33,585 nucleotides of DNA from Acidimicrobiaceae bacterium. GTDB lineage: Bacteria > Actinomycetota > Acidimicrobiia > Acidimicrobiales > Palsa-688. Where the stretch lies: positions 1 through 33,585 of the forward strand of contig JAUTXN010000366.1 of assembly GCA_030838045.1 (NCBI GenBank), in the 5' to 3' direction. The translations under genes and the position numbers were made by a program. A model generated the notes under the pieces. The model did no database searches and was not told the origin of the DNA. It worked only from the letters and a program-made list of their open reading frames with translations. Positions 26,587 through 33,585 of this stretch are shown here, piece after piece (the stretch's first letter is position 1; the number at the start of each line of letters is the position of its first letter).

Positions 26587-27384
26587 GTGGGCGACACACC
26601 CGGCGATCCGCCCGTCGGACCTCCGGTCGACCCTGTCCTGCTCGGCGAGGCGGTGGAGTTCGCCCGGCGGGCAGGCGAGCTCAGCCTCAGTTGGTTCCGC
26701 ACGACCGACCTTCGGGTCGACCAGAAGGGGGACGGCACACCGGTCACCGAAGCCGACCGGGCCGTGGAGCGTTTCCTCCGCGTGGAGATCGGTCGTGCCC
26801 ATCCGGGCGACGGGATCATCGGCGAAGAGGAGGCGGCGCAGGCGTCGTCCACCGGGCGAACCTGGATCCTCGACCCGATCGACGGCACCAAGGCCTTCAC
26901 CCGGGGCGTTCCGCTCTATGCCAACCTCCTGGCGCTGGAGGACGAGCACGGCAGCGCCGTCGGGGTGGTCAACATTCCCGCCCTGGGGCAGTTGTTGTGG
27001 GCCGGACGGGGCCAGGGCTGTTTCCTGAACGGCCTCCCCACCCGGGTGAGCGATCGTGACACCCTTGACGGGGCGTACTGCAGCAGTTCCGGCTACGAGT
27101 CCTGGGACGAGGCGGCGCTCCTCGCGGTCAAGCGGGCGGGCATGGTGCTGCGGACCTGGGGCGACGGGTACGGGTTCCTGCTGGTGGCATCCGGTCGGGT
27201 CGACGCCATGGTGGACCCGGCGGCGGAGCGGTACGACCTGGCCCCCATGGCGGTGATCCTGGCCGAGGCGGGAGGGCGGTTCACCGACCTGGCCGGCCGG
27301 CCGACGACCGCGGGCGGCAGCGCCGTGGCGACCAACGGGCGGATCCACGATGCGCTCCTCGGTTGCCTGGGGGGCCGCGCCTGA
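26587..27384 (+). CDS. hisN: Histidinol-phosphatase HisN (inositol monophosphatase family)
   Basis: The 265-residue protein has the metal-binding motifs of the Li-sensitive phosphatase superfamily: TEADRAVE, GEEEA, WILDPIDGTKAFTRG and, near the C-terminus, RYDLAPMAVILAEAGG. The TRGVPLYANLLAL stretch after the DPIDGT motif and the ALGQLLWAGRG segment resemble the actinobacterial HisN type, which hydrolyses histidinol phosphate in histidine synthesis. A general inositol-1-phosphatase or a PAP phosphatase is the alternative. GTG at 26587 is chosen as the first start beyond the end of the upstream gene (13-nt gap); its ribosome site is weak, so the true start may be a few codons away. Cotranscription with the oxidoreductase looks likely, without an obvious functional link. 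Confidence 0.75.
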   Translation: MGDTPGDPPVGPPVDPVLLGEAVEFARRAGELSLSWFRTTDLRVDQKGDGTPVTEADRAVERFLRVEIGRAHPGDGIIGEEEAAQASSTGRTWILDPIDGTKAFTRGVPLYANLLALEDEHGSAVGVVNIPALGQLLWAGRGQGCFLNGLPTRVSDRDTLDGAYCSSSGYESWDEAALLAVKRAGMVLRTWGDGYGFLLVASGRVDAMVDPAAERYDLAPMAVILAEAGGRFTDLAGRPTTAGGSAVATNGRIHDALLGCLGGRA

Positions 27385-27403
27385 CGACCCCCACGGACGC
27401 GGC

Positions 27404-27784
27404 CTACGGCCCCGACGTCGGTGAGCTCGGGGGCACCACCGTGGCGGTGGTCGGTGCCCCCGCCGGTACCGATGTCGTGGTCGAAACAAACGGTAGGAGT
27501 GCGGTCGTCGTGTCGCTGGGCGGAACGCTCGCCGACGTGACACTCGGCGTCGGCACCGTTGTGGTCGTCCTCTTGGGCGCGATGGTGGTCCGAGGGGCCG
27601 CAGTCGTGGGCGGGAGAATCACCGCGGGCGCCGGGCCGTAGGGAACCAGCGTCTGCTTGGTCTGACGGGGATGCACCGCGGCATAGAGGACCCAAATGGC
27701 AATGAAGGCCGCCGTAAGCGCAAGGGTCGACCGGCGTACCCGCAGCTGGAATGGCAACTTGAAGTGACGCGGCGTTCTGGGCAT
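27404..27784 (-). CDS. Small single-pass membrane protein with Thr/Pro-rich tail
   Basis: The chosen start is ATG at 27782-27784, which lies one base after the MscS stop (TGAGATG), suggesting coupling. The 126-residue protein has a basic N-terminus (PRTPRHFKLPFQLRVRR), one hydrophobic helix (TLALTAAFIAIWVLYAAV, about 20-38) and a long tail rich in Thr, Pro and Ser. This favours a cytosolic N-terminus and an extracytoplasmic, possibly glycosylated tail. No family is recognised. It may accompany the channel encoded just upstream, but that rests only on the gene order. Its stop converges with hisN at a distance of 19 nt. Confidence 0.6.
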   Translation of the reverse strand: MPRTPRHFKLPFQLRVRRSTLALTAAFIAIWVLYAAVHPRQTKQTLVPYGPAPAVILPPTTAAPRTTIAPKRTTTTVPTPSVTSASVPPSDTTTALLPFVSTTTSVPAGAPTTATVVPPSSPTSGP

Positions 27785-27785
27785 C

Positions 27786-28652
27786 TCAGCTGTCCGGTCG
27801 GCGAACATTGATGGCCGGCGGGACGACCCCCGCCTCCTGGAGGGCCAGGGCGGCCCGCAGCCGCAGCTCCCGGCCCACCTCGAACTGCTTGCCCGGCAAG
27901 GTCCGGGCGATCAGTCGGAGCTGCAGGTAGCCGACCTCGAAGTTCTCCACGCCGGCCAGGACCGGCTCGCCCATCAGCAGACCCTTCCACTCGGGGTCTT
28001 GGCCCATCTTCGCCGCCACCTCCCGCAGCACCCTGACGGCGGTCTCGATGTCCTGGTCGGCGGGGACGGGGATGTCGACCACGACCCGAGACCACTCCTT
28101 CGATAGATTCGTCACCTGGCGCAGGGCCCCGTTGGGAATGAACACCAACTCACCCTGCACGGTGCGCAGCCGGGTGACCCGCAACGTGAGCTCCTCGACC
28201 GTGCCCGAGATGCCGACCGCCTGACCGGGCTGGGCCAGGCGGACCAGGTCACCGACGCTGAACTGCCGCTCGGCGAACAGGAAGAACCCGGCCAGGAGGT
28301 CCTGCACGATCTGTTGGGCGCCGAAGCCGATGGCCGCGCCCGCCACCGTCGCCGGGGCGACCAGGCCCGAGAACGGGATCCCCGCCCGGTTGAGGATCAG
28401 CAGGCCGGCCAGGAAATACAGCACCACCTCGCTGGCCCATTCGGCGACCTGGGCGACGGTGCGGGACCGCTTGGCGTGCTCCGAGACGACGCCGCCCTTT
28501 TCGATCTGCTCCCGGACCTCGTCGTCGATGTGCCTGCGGTACCGCGCCCCCACCCAGTGGATGAACCGGCCCGCCAGGGCGGCACCGATGGCGATCATCA
28601 GGATCTCCAGCCCGCTGCCCCGGACCCAGCGGCTCAAGCCCCGGAAGTCCAT
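27786..28652 (-). CDS. MscS-family mechanosensitive channel
   Basis: ATG at 28650-28652 (MDFRGLSRWV) is taken as start, shortly after a GGAGAGG-like stretch; a longer frame to 28697 exists. The 288-residue protein shows three hydrophobic segments, the last being the Gly/Ala-rich pore helix (ATVAGAAIGFGAQQIVQDLLAGFFLF). The conserved beta domain follows: FSVGDLVRL, GTVEELTLRVTRLRT, ELVFIPNG and VTNLSKEWSRVVVDIPV. The cytosolic vestibule domain ends the protein. Members release solutes when membrane tension rises during osmotic downshock. The length is close to E. coli MscS. It heads a two-gene unit with the Thr/Pro-tailed protein and diverges from a lipoprotein gene. Confidence 0.9.
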   Translation of the reverse strand: MDFRGLSRWVRGSGLEILMIAIGAALAGRFIHWVGARYRRHIDDEVREQIEKGGVVSEHAKRSRTVAQVAEWASEVVLYFLAGLLILNRAGIPFSGLVAPATVAGAAIGFGAQQIVQDLLAGFFLFAERQFSVGDLVRLAQPGQAVGISGTVEELTLRVTRLRTVQGELVFIPNGALRQVTNLSKEWSRVVVDIPVPADQDIETAVRVLREVAAKMGQDPEWKGLLMGEPVLAGVENFEVGYLQLRLIARTLPGKQFEVGRELRLRAALALQEAGVVPPAINVRRPDS

Positions 28653-28765
28653 CCTGCCAGCTTGCCTCTCCCGGACGCACTTGGCGACAAAGGGCACGAA
28701 TCAATCCCCGCGACCGCCTCGCACGTACGAAACATTGAAGATCAACGAGAGAGGGAGTCGATCAA

Positions 28766-29338
28766 ATGCGCCCATTCCCCCGTTCCCGCCGGTTGGCGAT
28801 CGGCGGCCTGACCGGTGTCGCAACGCTGGTCCTGGCCGCCTGCGGAAGCTCGTCGTCCACCAAGGCCTCCTCTGCGACGTCGACGACCGCCGCAACCGCC
28901 AAGGGAGTCACGATCGCATCGGCCAACGTGCCCGGGGTAGGCACCGTGCTTGTCAACGGCGACGGTATGACCCTGTACCTCCTGAGCTCGGAGGCCGGGG
29001 GAAAGTTGACCTGTACCGATGACAACGGGTGCACCAAGGTGTGGCCCGACACCGAGTTGCCAGCCGGCGTCACCTCGGCGACCGCCGGAAACGGGGTTGA
29101 CAGCTCGAAGCTGGGTACGGTCAAAGGCTCGTCGGGCAGCCTGTACGTGACCTACGCGGGCTGGCCGCTGTACACCTTTGCCCACGACACCGCGACCGGC
29201 CAGTCGCATGGCGAGGGCATCGTCAGCTTCGGCGGGACCTGGAAGACCCTGACCCCGGCGGGCACACCTGTCGAGCCGACGGCCGCGGGTACGCCGACCA
29301 CTGCGGGGGCATCGACCACGACCACGTACAAGTATTAG
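28766..29338 (+). CDS. Lipoprotein with PF03640-type secreted repeats
   Basis: The ATG has GAGAGGGAG about ten bases upstream. A basic N-terminus and hydrophobic stretch end in the lipobox LAAC (Cys at about residue 26), so the mature protein is a lipid-anchored exported protein. A Ser/Thr-rich linker comes next. Then follow two repeats of the type seen in the Lipoprotein_15 family: GTVLVNGDGMTLYLL...CTKVWP, and GSLYVTYAGWPLYTFAHDTATGQSHGEG with FGGTWKTLTP. Such proteins are widespread in actinomycetes and Gram-negatives with unproven function. A Thr/Ala-rich tail ends the 190-residue product. A strong terminator follows, so the gene is probably monocistronic. Confidence 0.85.
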   Translation: MRPFPRSRRLAIGGLTGVATLVLAACGSSSSTKASSATSTTAATAKGVTIASANVPGVGTVLVNGDGMTLYLLSSEAGGKLTCTDDNGCTKVWPDTELPAGVTSATAGNGVDSSKLGTVKGSSGSLYVTYAGWPLYTFAHDTATGQSHGEGIVSFGGTWKTLTPAGTPVEPTAAGTPTTAGASTTTTYKY

Positions 29339-29370
29339 GCCTTTCCCGGAGGGATAGGTGCGACGGCTCT

Positions 29371-29400
29371 GCAACCCGCCCGCTTGCCAGGGCGGGTTGC
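29371..29400 (+). terminator. Rho-independent terminator of the lipoprotein gene
   Basis: An 11-bp perfect stem, GCAACCCGCCC paired with GGGCGGGTTGC, encloses the loop GCTTGCCA and is followed by TATTA. It begins 33 nt after the lipoprotein stop. The remaining sequence up to 29532 shows no gene. Confidence 0.85.
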
Positions 29401-29532
29401 TATTACCTCGTCAAATTCGTAAAGGGAACACCCCGACCATCGTTGGCTTTGTCGGCCTGGTACTTCGCAACGTTTTCGCCTGCCACGAGGCTAAAACCCT
29501 TGCGGTGCAAAGCAACTTTGCTGGAACCCATT

Positions 29533-31107
29533 CTATGGCGGGACGGCCCCCGATTGAGCCGCGGCAACGATGGAATGTGCGGGATTGCTCACCTGGGGAT
29601 GGGTCATCTGTCGGGCGGCTTGCACGATGTCCTTGGCGGCAACGGCCACCGCCACGGGGTTGAACCCAGTCTTCGCTGGGAGGCTCAGACCGATGTTGGA
29701 CACCGTCGGGGGAGGTGGTTTGGCGATCGTGCGCCCACCACTCCCCCGGCTGGAGCCCGCGCCGGTCGATACGCCCGGGACGGCGGGATGGGGTCGCGGG
29801 ACGCTGGACGCGGCCGGCGCCGCAGGAGCCGTCGGGGCGGCAGGGATCGCGGGGGCGGCGGGGACCGAGACCTGCATGGTGAGAGTCGCCGTGGCAACCG
29901 CGGGGGGCGCCTCGGCGTCGGTCACTAGCACGGTGAACACCGCCATTCCGGGATTGCGGGGCGTGCCGCTGATCACGCCCGAGGGTGAGAGGGCCAGACC
30001 CGACGGCCACATGCCCGAGGCCACGGACCAGGTATAGGGAGAAGTCCCTCCGCTGGCGATCAGGGCCGTCACCGGATACATCGCTCCGGGGGTGGCGGTG
30101 GGGATGGAGGTGGTGGTCACGACCAGGGGTGGAGGACCCACGGGGAGCTGGACGACTTGGTTGTTCATACCGTCGGCCACGAAGAGCGATCCCGAGGCGT
30201 TCACCGCGATCGCACTCGGATGGTTGAGGTCGCCAAAGCCGAGGGCGGTTGCCGCGCCGCCCTGCGGGAGGGCGATCACCCGACGGCCCGCGGTGTCGAC
30301 CACGAAGACCGTTCCGGATCGATCGACCGCCACCCCTTGGGGCTGGTGGAGGTCCGTGAAGGGAAGCACGACCTGTGACCTGCCCGGGGCCAGCTTGACG
30401 ACCCGGTTGTTGCCCGTATCGGCCACGTATACCGCCCCCGCGGTGTCGACGGCCACGCCGTACGGCCCGTTGAGCCCCTTCATCGCCAACTTCACGGGCC
30501 GGCGGCCGCCCTCCATCGCCAAGATCTGGTTGTTGTTGGTGTCGGCGACGAGCACTCGGCCCCTGTCGTCCACGGCCACCGATTCGGGCTGGTTGAGACC
30601 CGAGAAGGCCAAGGTCGTCTGGCGCCCCTCGGTCGTCAGGGCGACGATCCGGTTGTTGTTGGTGTCCGTGACATACACCGTGCCGGCCCGGTCGACCGCC
30701 ACCGACTCGGGGTCGTTGAGTCCGGTGAACGGCAACCACCGCTGGATGCCGCCCTTCGGCCATGTGACCACCGCATCGCGACCCGTGTCGGCCACGAACA
30801 GGTCGCCCAGGGCTCCGGCCGCAACGCCATGGGGATACGCCAGGCCACTGAAGGTCACCGGTCGTGCCGGTCCGTACTCCGGCAACAGCCCGACCGATGG
30901 GGTCGCGCCCGCCGTCGCGGGAGGGGTCACAACGAGCGCGAACGAGGCCAGCCCGGCGACCGGTGCGAGACCGACCGCCAGCCATCGACGAAGGGACAAA
31001 CTGGTCGAGCCGGACGTGGGTGGAACGATACACCGCCGGCCTGGCCGTCGCCACGGCCCCGTCGCTGGCCGAGGTCGGCCCCGGGGGTTCCGGTCAGACC
31101 CGATCAC
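29533..31107 (-). CDS. Secreted NHL-repeat beta-propeller protein with a putative Ig domain
   Basis: The frame starts with GTG at 31107, but a better signal peptide begins at TTG 30999 (LSLRRWLAVGLAPVAGLASF, then ATAGA); which start is used is unclear. Six NHL repeats follow, each with a turn such as LNDPESVAV or LNGPYGVAV and a VADTxNNR motif. They make a six-bladed propeller like the extracellular sensor of mycobacterial kinase PknD. Here it stands alone. After it comes a putative Ig-like domain (GTSPYTWSVASG, LSPSGVISGTP, FTVLVTDA), then a Pro/Ala-rich tail and a short hydrophilic end. It is probably an exported binding or adhesion protein; the ligand is unknown. It diverges from the NA37-like gene across 47 nt. 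Confidence 0.8.
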   Translation of the reverse strand: MIGSDRNPRGRPRPATGPWRRPGRRCIVPPTSGSTSLSLRRWLAVGLAPVAGLASFALVVTPPATAGATPSVGLLPEYGPARPVTFSGLAYPHGVAAGALGDLFVADTGRDAVVTWPKGGIQRWLPFTGLNDPESVAVDRAGTVYVTDTNNNRIVALTTEGRQTTLAFSGLNQPESVAVDDRGRVLVADTNNNQILAMEGGRRPVKLAMKGLNGPYGVAVDTAGAVYVADTGNNRVVKLAPGRSQVVLPFTDLHQPQGVAVDRSGTVFVVDTAGRRVIALPQGGAATALGFGDLNHPSAIAVNASGSLFVADGMNNQVVQLPVGPPPLVVTTTSIPTATPGAMYPVTALIASGGTSPYTWSVASGMWPSGLALSPSGVISGTPRNPGMAVFTVLVTDAEAPPAVATATLTMQVSVPAAPAIPAAPTAPAAPAASSVPRPHPAVPGVSTGAGSSRGSGGRTIAKPPPPTVSNIGLSLPAKTGFNPVAVAVAAKDIVQAARQMTHPQVSNPAHSIVAAAQSGAVPP

Positions 31108-31154
31108 TACACTCCAAATCGAGTCCGCCCCCGGGCTCGGCCACGGGAGCCGAA

Positions 31155-32099
31155 TTGTCGATTATCCACCTCACCTACTCGTATGTATCACCGGGAGTTG
31201 CGGCCTCTCCCTGTTCGCTGCGAACGCCATCTTCAGAATTGGCTGAATATCTCGAAGATCACATCACGTCGCTTGTAGCCGGGGCCGGCTCGAGAAAGAG
31301 TCCACCCGCGGAATTCCTGACACAAGACGCCCGCGAACGATTTCTTCTTTTAGAGACCGGCACGACAGAGGAGTTCATCACCGGCGCGCAACAACTCCTC
31401 GATCGGCTGATGGCCAATATGGACGCCCGATCGAAACCCGGGTTCTTCGTGGCCGTCCGCAGACAAGACGGGAGATTCTTGCAAGCCGCCGTCCTGAAGC
31501 TCGACGTCAGCGACAAGGCGGCCGCAGCCGTCCGCGACGTGGCAAGCGGTGACCCGACGCTCGAAGCGTTCAAAGGGTTGCTGGACACGCCCGGTTCCCT
31601 GCAGAAGGGGGCGATTCACCCTGATCCCCGGCCGTACGACGAAAGCGAACTCGTCGTGGGCGACCGCCAACTGAGCGAGGCGGCGCTCTTCTTCTTACGG
31701 ACAATCGATGTTCGACAGAACGCCGATCCGGGCCAGGCGACCGTCCAGGTCATTCGTGCCGTGTATGAGATTGCACCCGAAAAAGCGCCGGGAGTGGCAG
31801 CCGCACTGGTCGCGACGACTACCCAGGTCGCACCCATTGACTTCTTCGATGACAATCCTGATCTTCTTGACACCGAAGAGCGGGAAAAGGTAGTAGGGCG
31901 CTTGACGACCGGTCAACGTCCGGTTCGTGATATCGACCCGACACGCCATGCATTGCAAGTCGAACTCACCGCCGACGGGATACTCGTACGAGTCCGAGCC
32001 GAGGACATCGACCGGAAGGTCGATGTCCGGCCGAGACAAGGGGGTGGCTGGACGATCGAGATCGAGGTCGAGGAGGAACCGCGACGGAGGTACCTCTGA
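31155..32099 (+). CDS. NA37/YejK-like nucleoid-associated protein (tentative)
   Basis: TTG at 31155 is chosen because GGGAG lies five bases before it and the family typically begins with an (I)xH segment, here SIIHLTYS. The 314-residue protein then shows ELAEYLEDHI, a central TTEEFITGAQQLLDRLM helix, the strand pair GFFVAVRR and FLQAAVLKLDV, KGAI, ELVVGDRQLSEAALFFL, and a C-terminal strand region ILVRVRAEDIDR with GWTIEIEV. This order of features resembles the NA37 family, whose members include YejK, a nucleoid-associated protein. The match is by eye and could be another DNA-associated family. The DNA is less G+C-rich than its surroundings. Its TGA overlaps the next start, so the two genes are coupled. 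Confidence 0.5.
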   Translation: MSIIHLTYSYVSPGVAASPCSLRTPSSELAEYLEDHITSLVAGAGSRKSPPAEFLTQDARERFLLLETGTTEEFITGAQQLLDRLMANMDARSKPGFFVAVRRQDGRFLQAAVLKLDVSDKAAAAVRDVASGDPTLEAFKGLLDTPGSLQKGAIHPDPRPYDESELVVGDRQLSEAALFFLRTIDVRQNADPGQATVQVIRAVYEIAPEKAPGVAAALVATTTQVAPIDFFDDNPDLLDTEEREKVVGRLTTGQRPVRDIDPTRHALQVELTADGILVRVRAEDIDRKVDVRPRQGGGWTIEIEVEEEPRRRYL

Positions 32100-33585
32100 T
32101 CCCCGTCGAAGCCACCAGCGAGGCGGCAGCCTGGGTCGCAGCCGCGGCCGGCGCGTTTGAACAGGCGACCTTCGATGACCGCCTGGACGGTTGCTCCGCG
32201 TCGGGGCGAGCCAAGGTGGGCTCCATTGCACCTGCGGATCTACGTCGTTTTGCCGACGGCGGGCATCGTTTTGAGATCGTCGGAGACCGGACCTCGTTCA
32301 GCATCTCGATCTCCGGATCGGGCCGAGGAGCATTCGTCGCCGTACCGGACGGTACCTGGAGTGACGCATTCGACGATCCCGAAGTCGCCGCCGCGGCCGA
32401 GAACGCGGCCAGCGCCGATCCCGCGGCTCTCCTCGTGCTGTGCGCCGATCTCGATGCCAGGTTCACCTTGACGGTTGTCCACGACGCGGAGGCAGCCGGT
32501 TGTCACTGGCTTCGCACCACCGCCGCGCTCACCCGCCTCTTGGAGGCGCCAGACTGGCCCGCCGTTCTCGGCCGCTTTCTCAGCGGCCCACGGGTCACGG
32601 TGGTCGGCGACGGCGCTTCGGCCGCCATCGTCTGCGGATCGTTGGTCATCCGAGGGCCTGACAGCACCGTGACTTCGCCGGTGGGCGGCCCGGATACCGC
32701 AGCCGCCGCCTTCTCTGGGGCGGCGTTCATGGTGACCGACCCCCGACGCGGGCTGCCCCGGCCGACGCAGGTCGCGCCGGTGGACCATGTTGGACTCGAC
32801 GACGCTGCCCAACTCCTCCGAGGCGCGGGCGCGTCGCTCACCTGGCTATGGATTGGTAGCAGCGCCAGTATCGACCCGGGGCCGCCGCGCGTGCGGTTTC
32901 AGGGCGCCCTTCCCCTGGATGTCGATCTCCCGGCGAGACGTTCGCCCGACGCCAGTGCTGAGATGGCGCTCTGGCAGTGGCTGACCGACGGGGACGACAC
33001 GGGACGGCGCGACGCGACCCAGCAGGCGGTCGTGATCGTCGTGCGCGACGCCGACGACCTGCCGGGTGCCGCGCCCCGCGTCCTGTCCGCGGCCCGGTTC
33101 CTTCATCAAGCCGGCCAGCGGGGACTGCTCGCCGAAGCCTTGGCGGCGCGCAGGTCGGCCCGAGACGCGGCTGCGGCCGCGGCCCGGACTGCCGCCGACA
33201 CGGCACGGTCCGTGGCCCGGTCCACCTTCGATCGGGTGCTCGTTCAGATCGCTGGTGCTGCCGGCCTCCTCGTCGCGGCCAGAGGAGGACTGCTCGACCG
33301 AACAGTTGCAATAGCCCTGGCCTGCGCAATAACGGCCCTTCTTCTCGGCACCGCCTTCAACGCCCTCCTGTTCGATTACAACTCGGCGCAGACCGCCATC
33401 GACGCATTCACGACCGACTTGGACGTGTATGGCGATGCGCTCACTCCGGCGGATATCGAAGAAGTCCGCAACATGACCGCGTTATCGGACGCCAGGCAAT
33501 CCCTTCACCGGGCCAAGAAGGCGACAGGGTGGACCGTCACCGTGGCGGGAACCGTCCTGGTCGGCCTGCTGGTCGCAGCAGTGCT
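32096..33585 (+). CDS. Large membrane protein of unknown function, partial at the window end
   Basis: The frame is open from the TGA of the preceding gene to the right edge (at least 496 codons). No ATG, GTG or TTG is in a fitting place, but a CTG at 32096-32098 lies exactly five bases after GGAGG and overlaps the upstream stop as CTGA; it is taken as a non-canonical start. The first in-frame GTG is about 40 codons later. Residues 1-340 look soluble and alpha/beta with no recognised motif. A helical Ala/Arg-rich stretch (about 345-380) leads into hydrophobic helices (about 382-425), a hydrophilic loop of about 50 residues, and another helix at the edge (GWTVTVAGTVLVGLLVAAV). It probably works at the membrane with the NA37-like protein. 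Confidence 0.6.
   Translation, partial: MIPVEATSEAAAWVAAAAGAFEQATFDDRLDGCSASGRAKVGSIAPADLRRFADGGHRFEIVGDRTSFSISISGSGRGAFVAVPDGTWSDAFDDPEVAAAAENAASADPAALLVLCADLDARFTLTVVHDAEAAGCHWLRTTAALTRLLEAPDWPAVLGRFLSGPRVTVVGDGASAAIVCGSLVIRGPDSTVTSPVGGPDTAAAAFSGAAFMVTDPRRGLPRPTQVAPVDHVGLDDAAQLLRGAGASLTWLWIGSSASIDPGPPRVRFQGALPLDVDLPARRSPDASAEMALWQWLTDGDDTGRRDATQQAVVIVVRDADDLPGAAPRVLSAARFLHQAGQRGLLAEALAARRSARDAAAAAARTAADTARSVARSTFDRVLVQIAGAAGLLVAARGGLLDRTVAIALACAITALLLGTAFNALLFDYNSAQTAIDAFTTDLDVYGDALTPADIEEVRNMTALSDARQSLHRAKKATGWTVTVAGTVLVGLLVAAV

Noticed and set aside
30864-31154. Upstream extension of the NA37-like protein
   Set aside because: It overlaps the divergent propeller gene, and TTG 31155 has a well-placed GGGAG and gives the family-like N-terminus.

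Overview
The window is a G+C-rich chromosomal segment (GTG and TTG starts are frequent, third positions are mostly G or C) that looks like an actinomycete-type bacterium, possibly a deep-branching, Acidimicrobiia-like lineage. The clues are an HisN-type histidinol phosphatase, an EtfD-like membrane Fe-S oxidoreductase, Hanks-type kinases with a PP2C phosphatase, and surface proteins ending in LPxTG and LAxTG sorting signals. The lineage is inference. No tRNA, rRNA, CRISPR array, integrase or transposase was seen.

Left part (1-16.8 kb): the 3' end of a phosphoglycerate mutase faces a SEC-C-tailed protein. Next come two related secreted, wall-anchored proteins on the minus strand. The small one (1707-2402) and the giant one (2584-14205, 3,873 residues) share a C-terminal module of GNxG-type pentapeptides bracketed by four cysteines, followed by a sortase-like signal. 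The giant protein is built almost only of Gly, Ser, Thr and Ala, in 18 units of about 200 residues that alternate strictly between two types. Divergent from it, across a short region with a perfect inverted repeat, lies a carboxylesterase-fold protein. Its nucleophile serine appears to be replaced by alanine, and it carries a long Pro/Ala-rich tail with Trp-Ala-Asp-Pro motifs. A 36-nt palindrome separates it from the next operon.

Middle part (16.8-24.3 kb): a minus-strand operon with overlapping stops and starts encodes a PP2C phosphatase with a Pro/Glu/Gln-rich head, two duplicated Ser/Thr kinases (one soluble, one membrane-anchored) and a non-standard glutamine synthetase-family ligase. It is followed by a small membrane protein, an APC-family amino acid permease and an orphan winged-helix regulator. 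Nitrogen or amine metabolism under phospho-control is a reasonable but unproven reading.

Right part (24.3-33.6 kb): an EtfD-like quinone-linked Fe-S oxidoreductase is followed 13 nt later by hisN. Then come an MscS channel with a coupled small membrane protein, a lipoprotein with a strong terminator, and a secreted six-bladed NHL propeller. The window ends in a visibly less G+C-rich two-gene module: an NA37/YejK-like protein starting at TTG, coupled to a large unrecognised membrane protein that seems to start at CTG and runs off the window edge.
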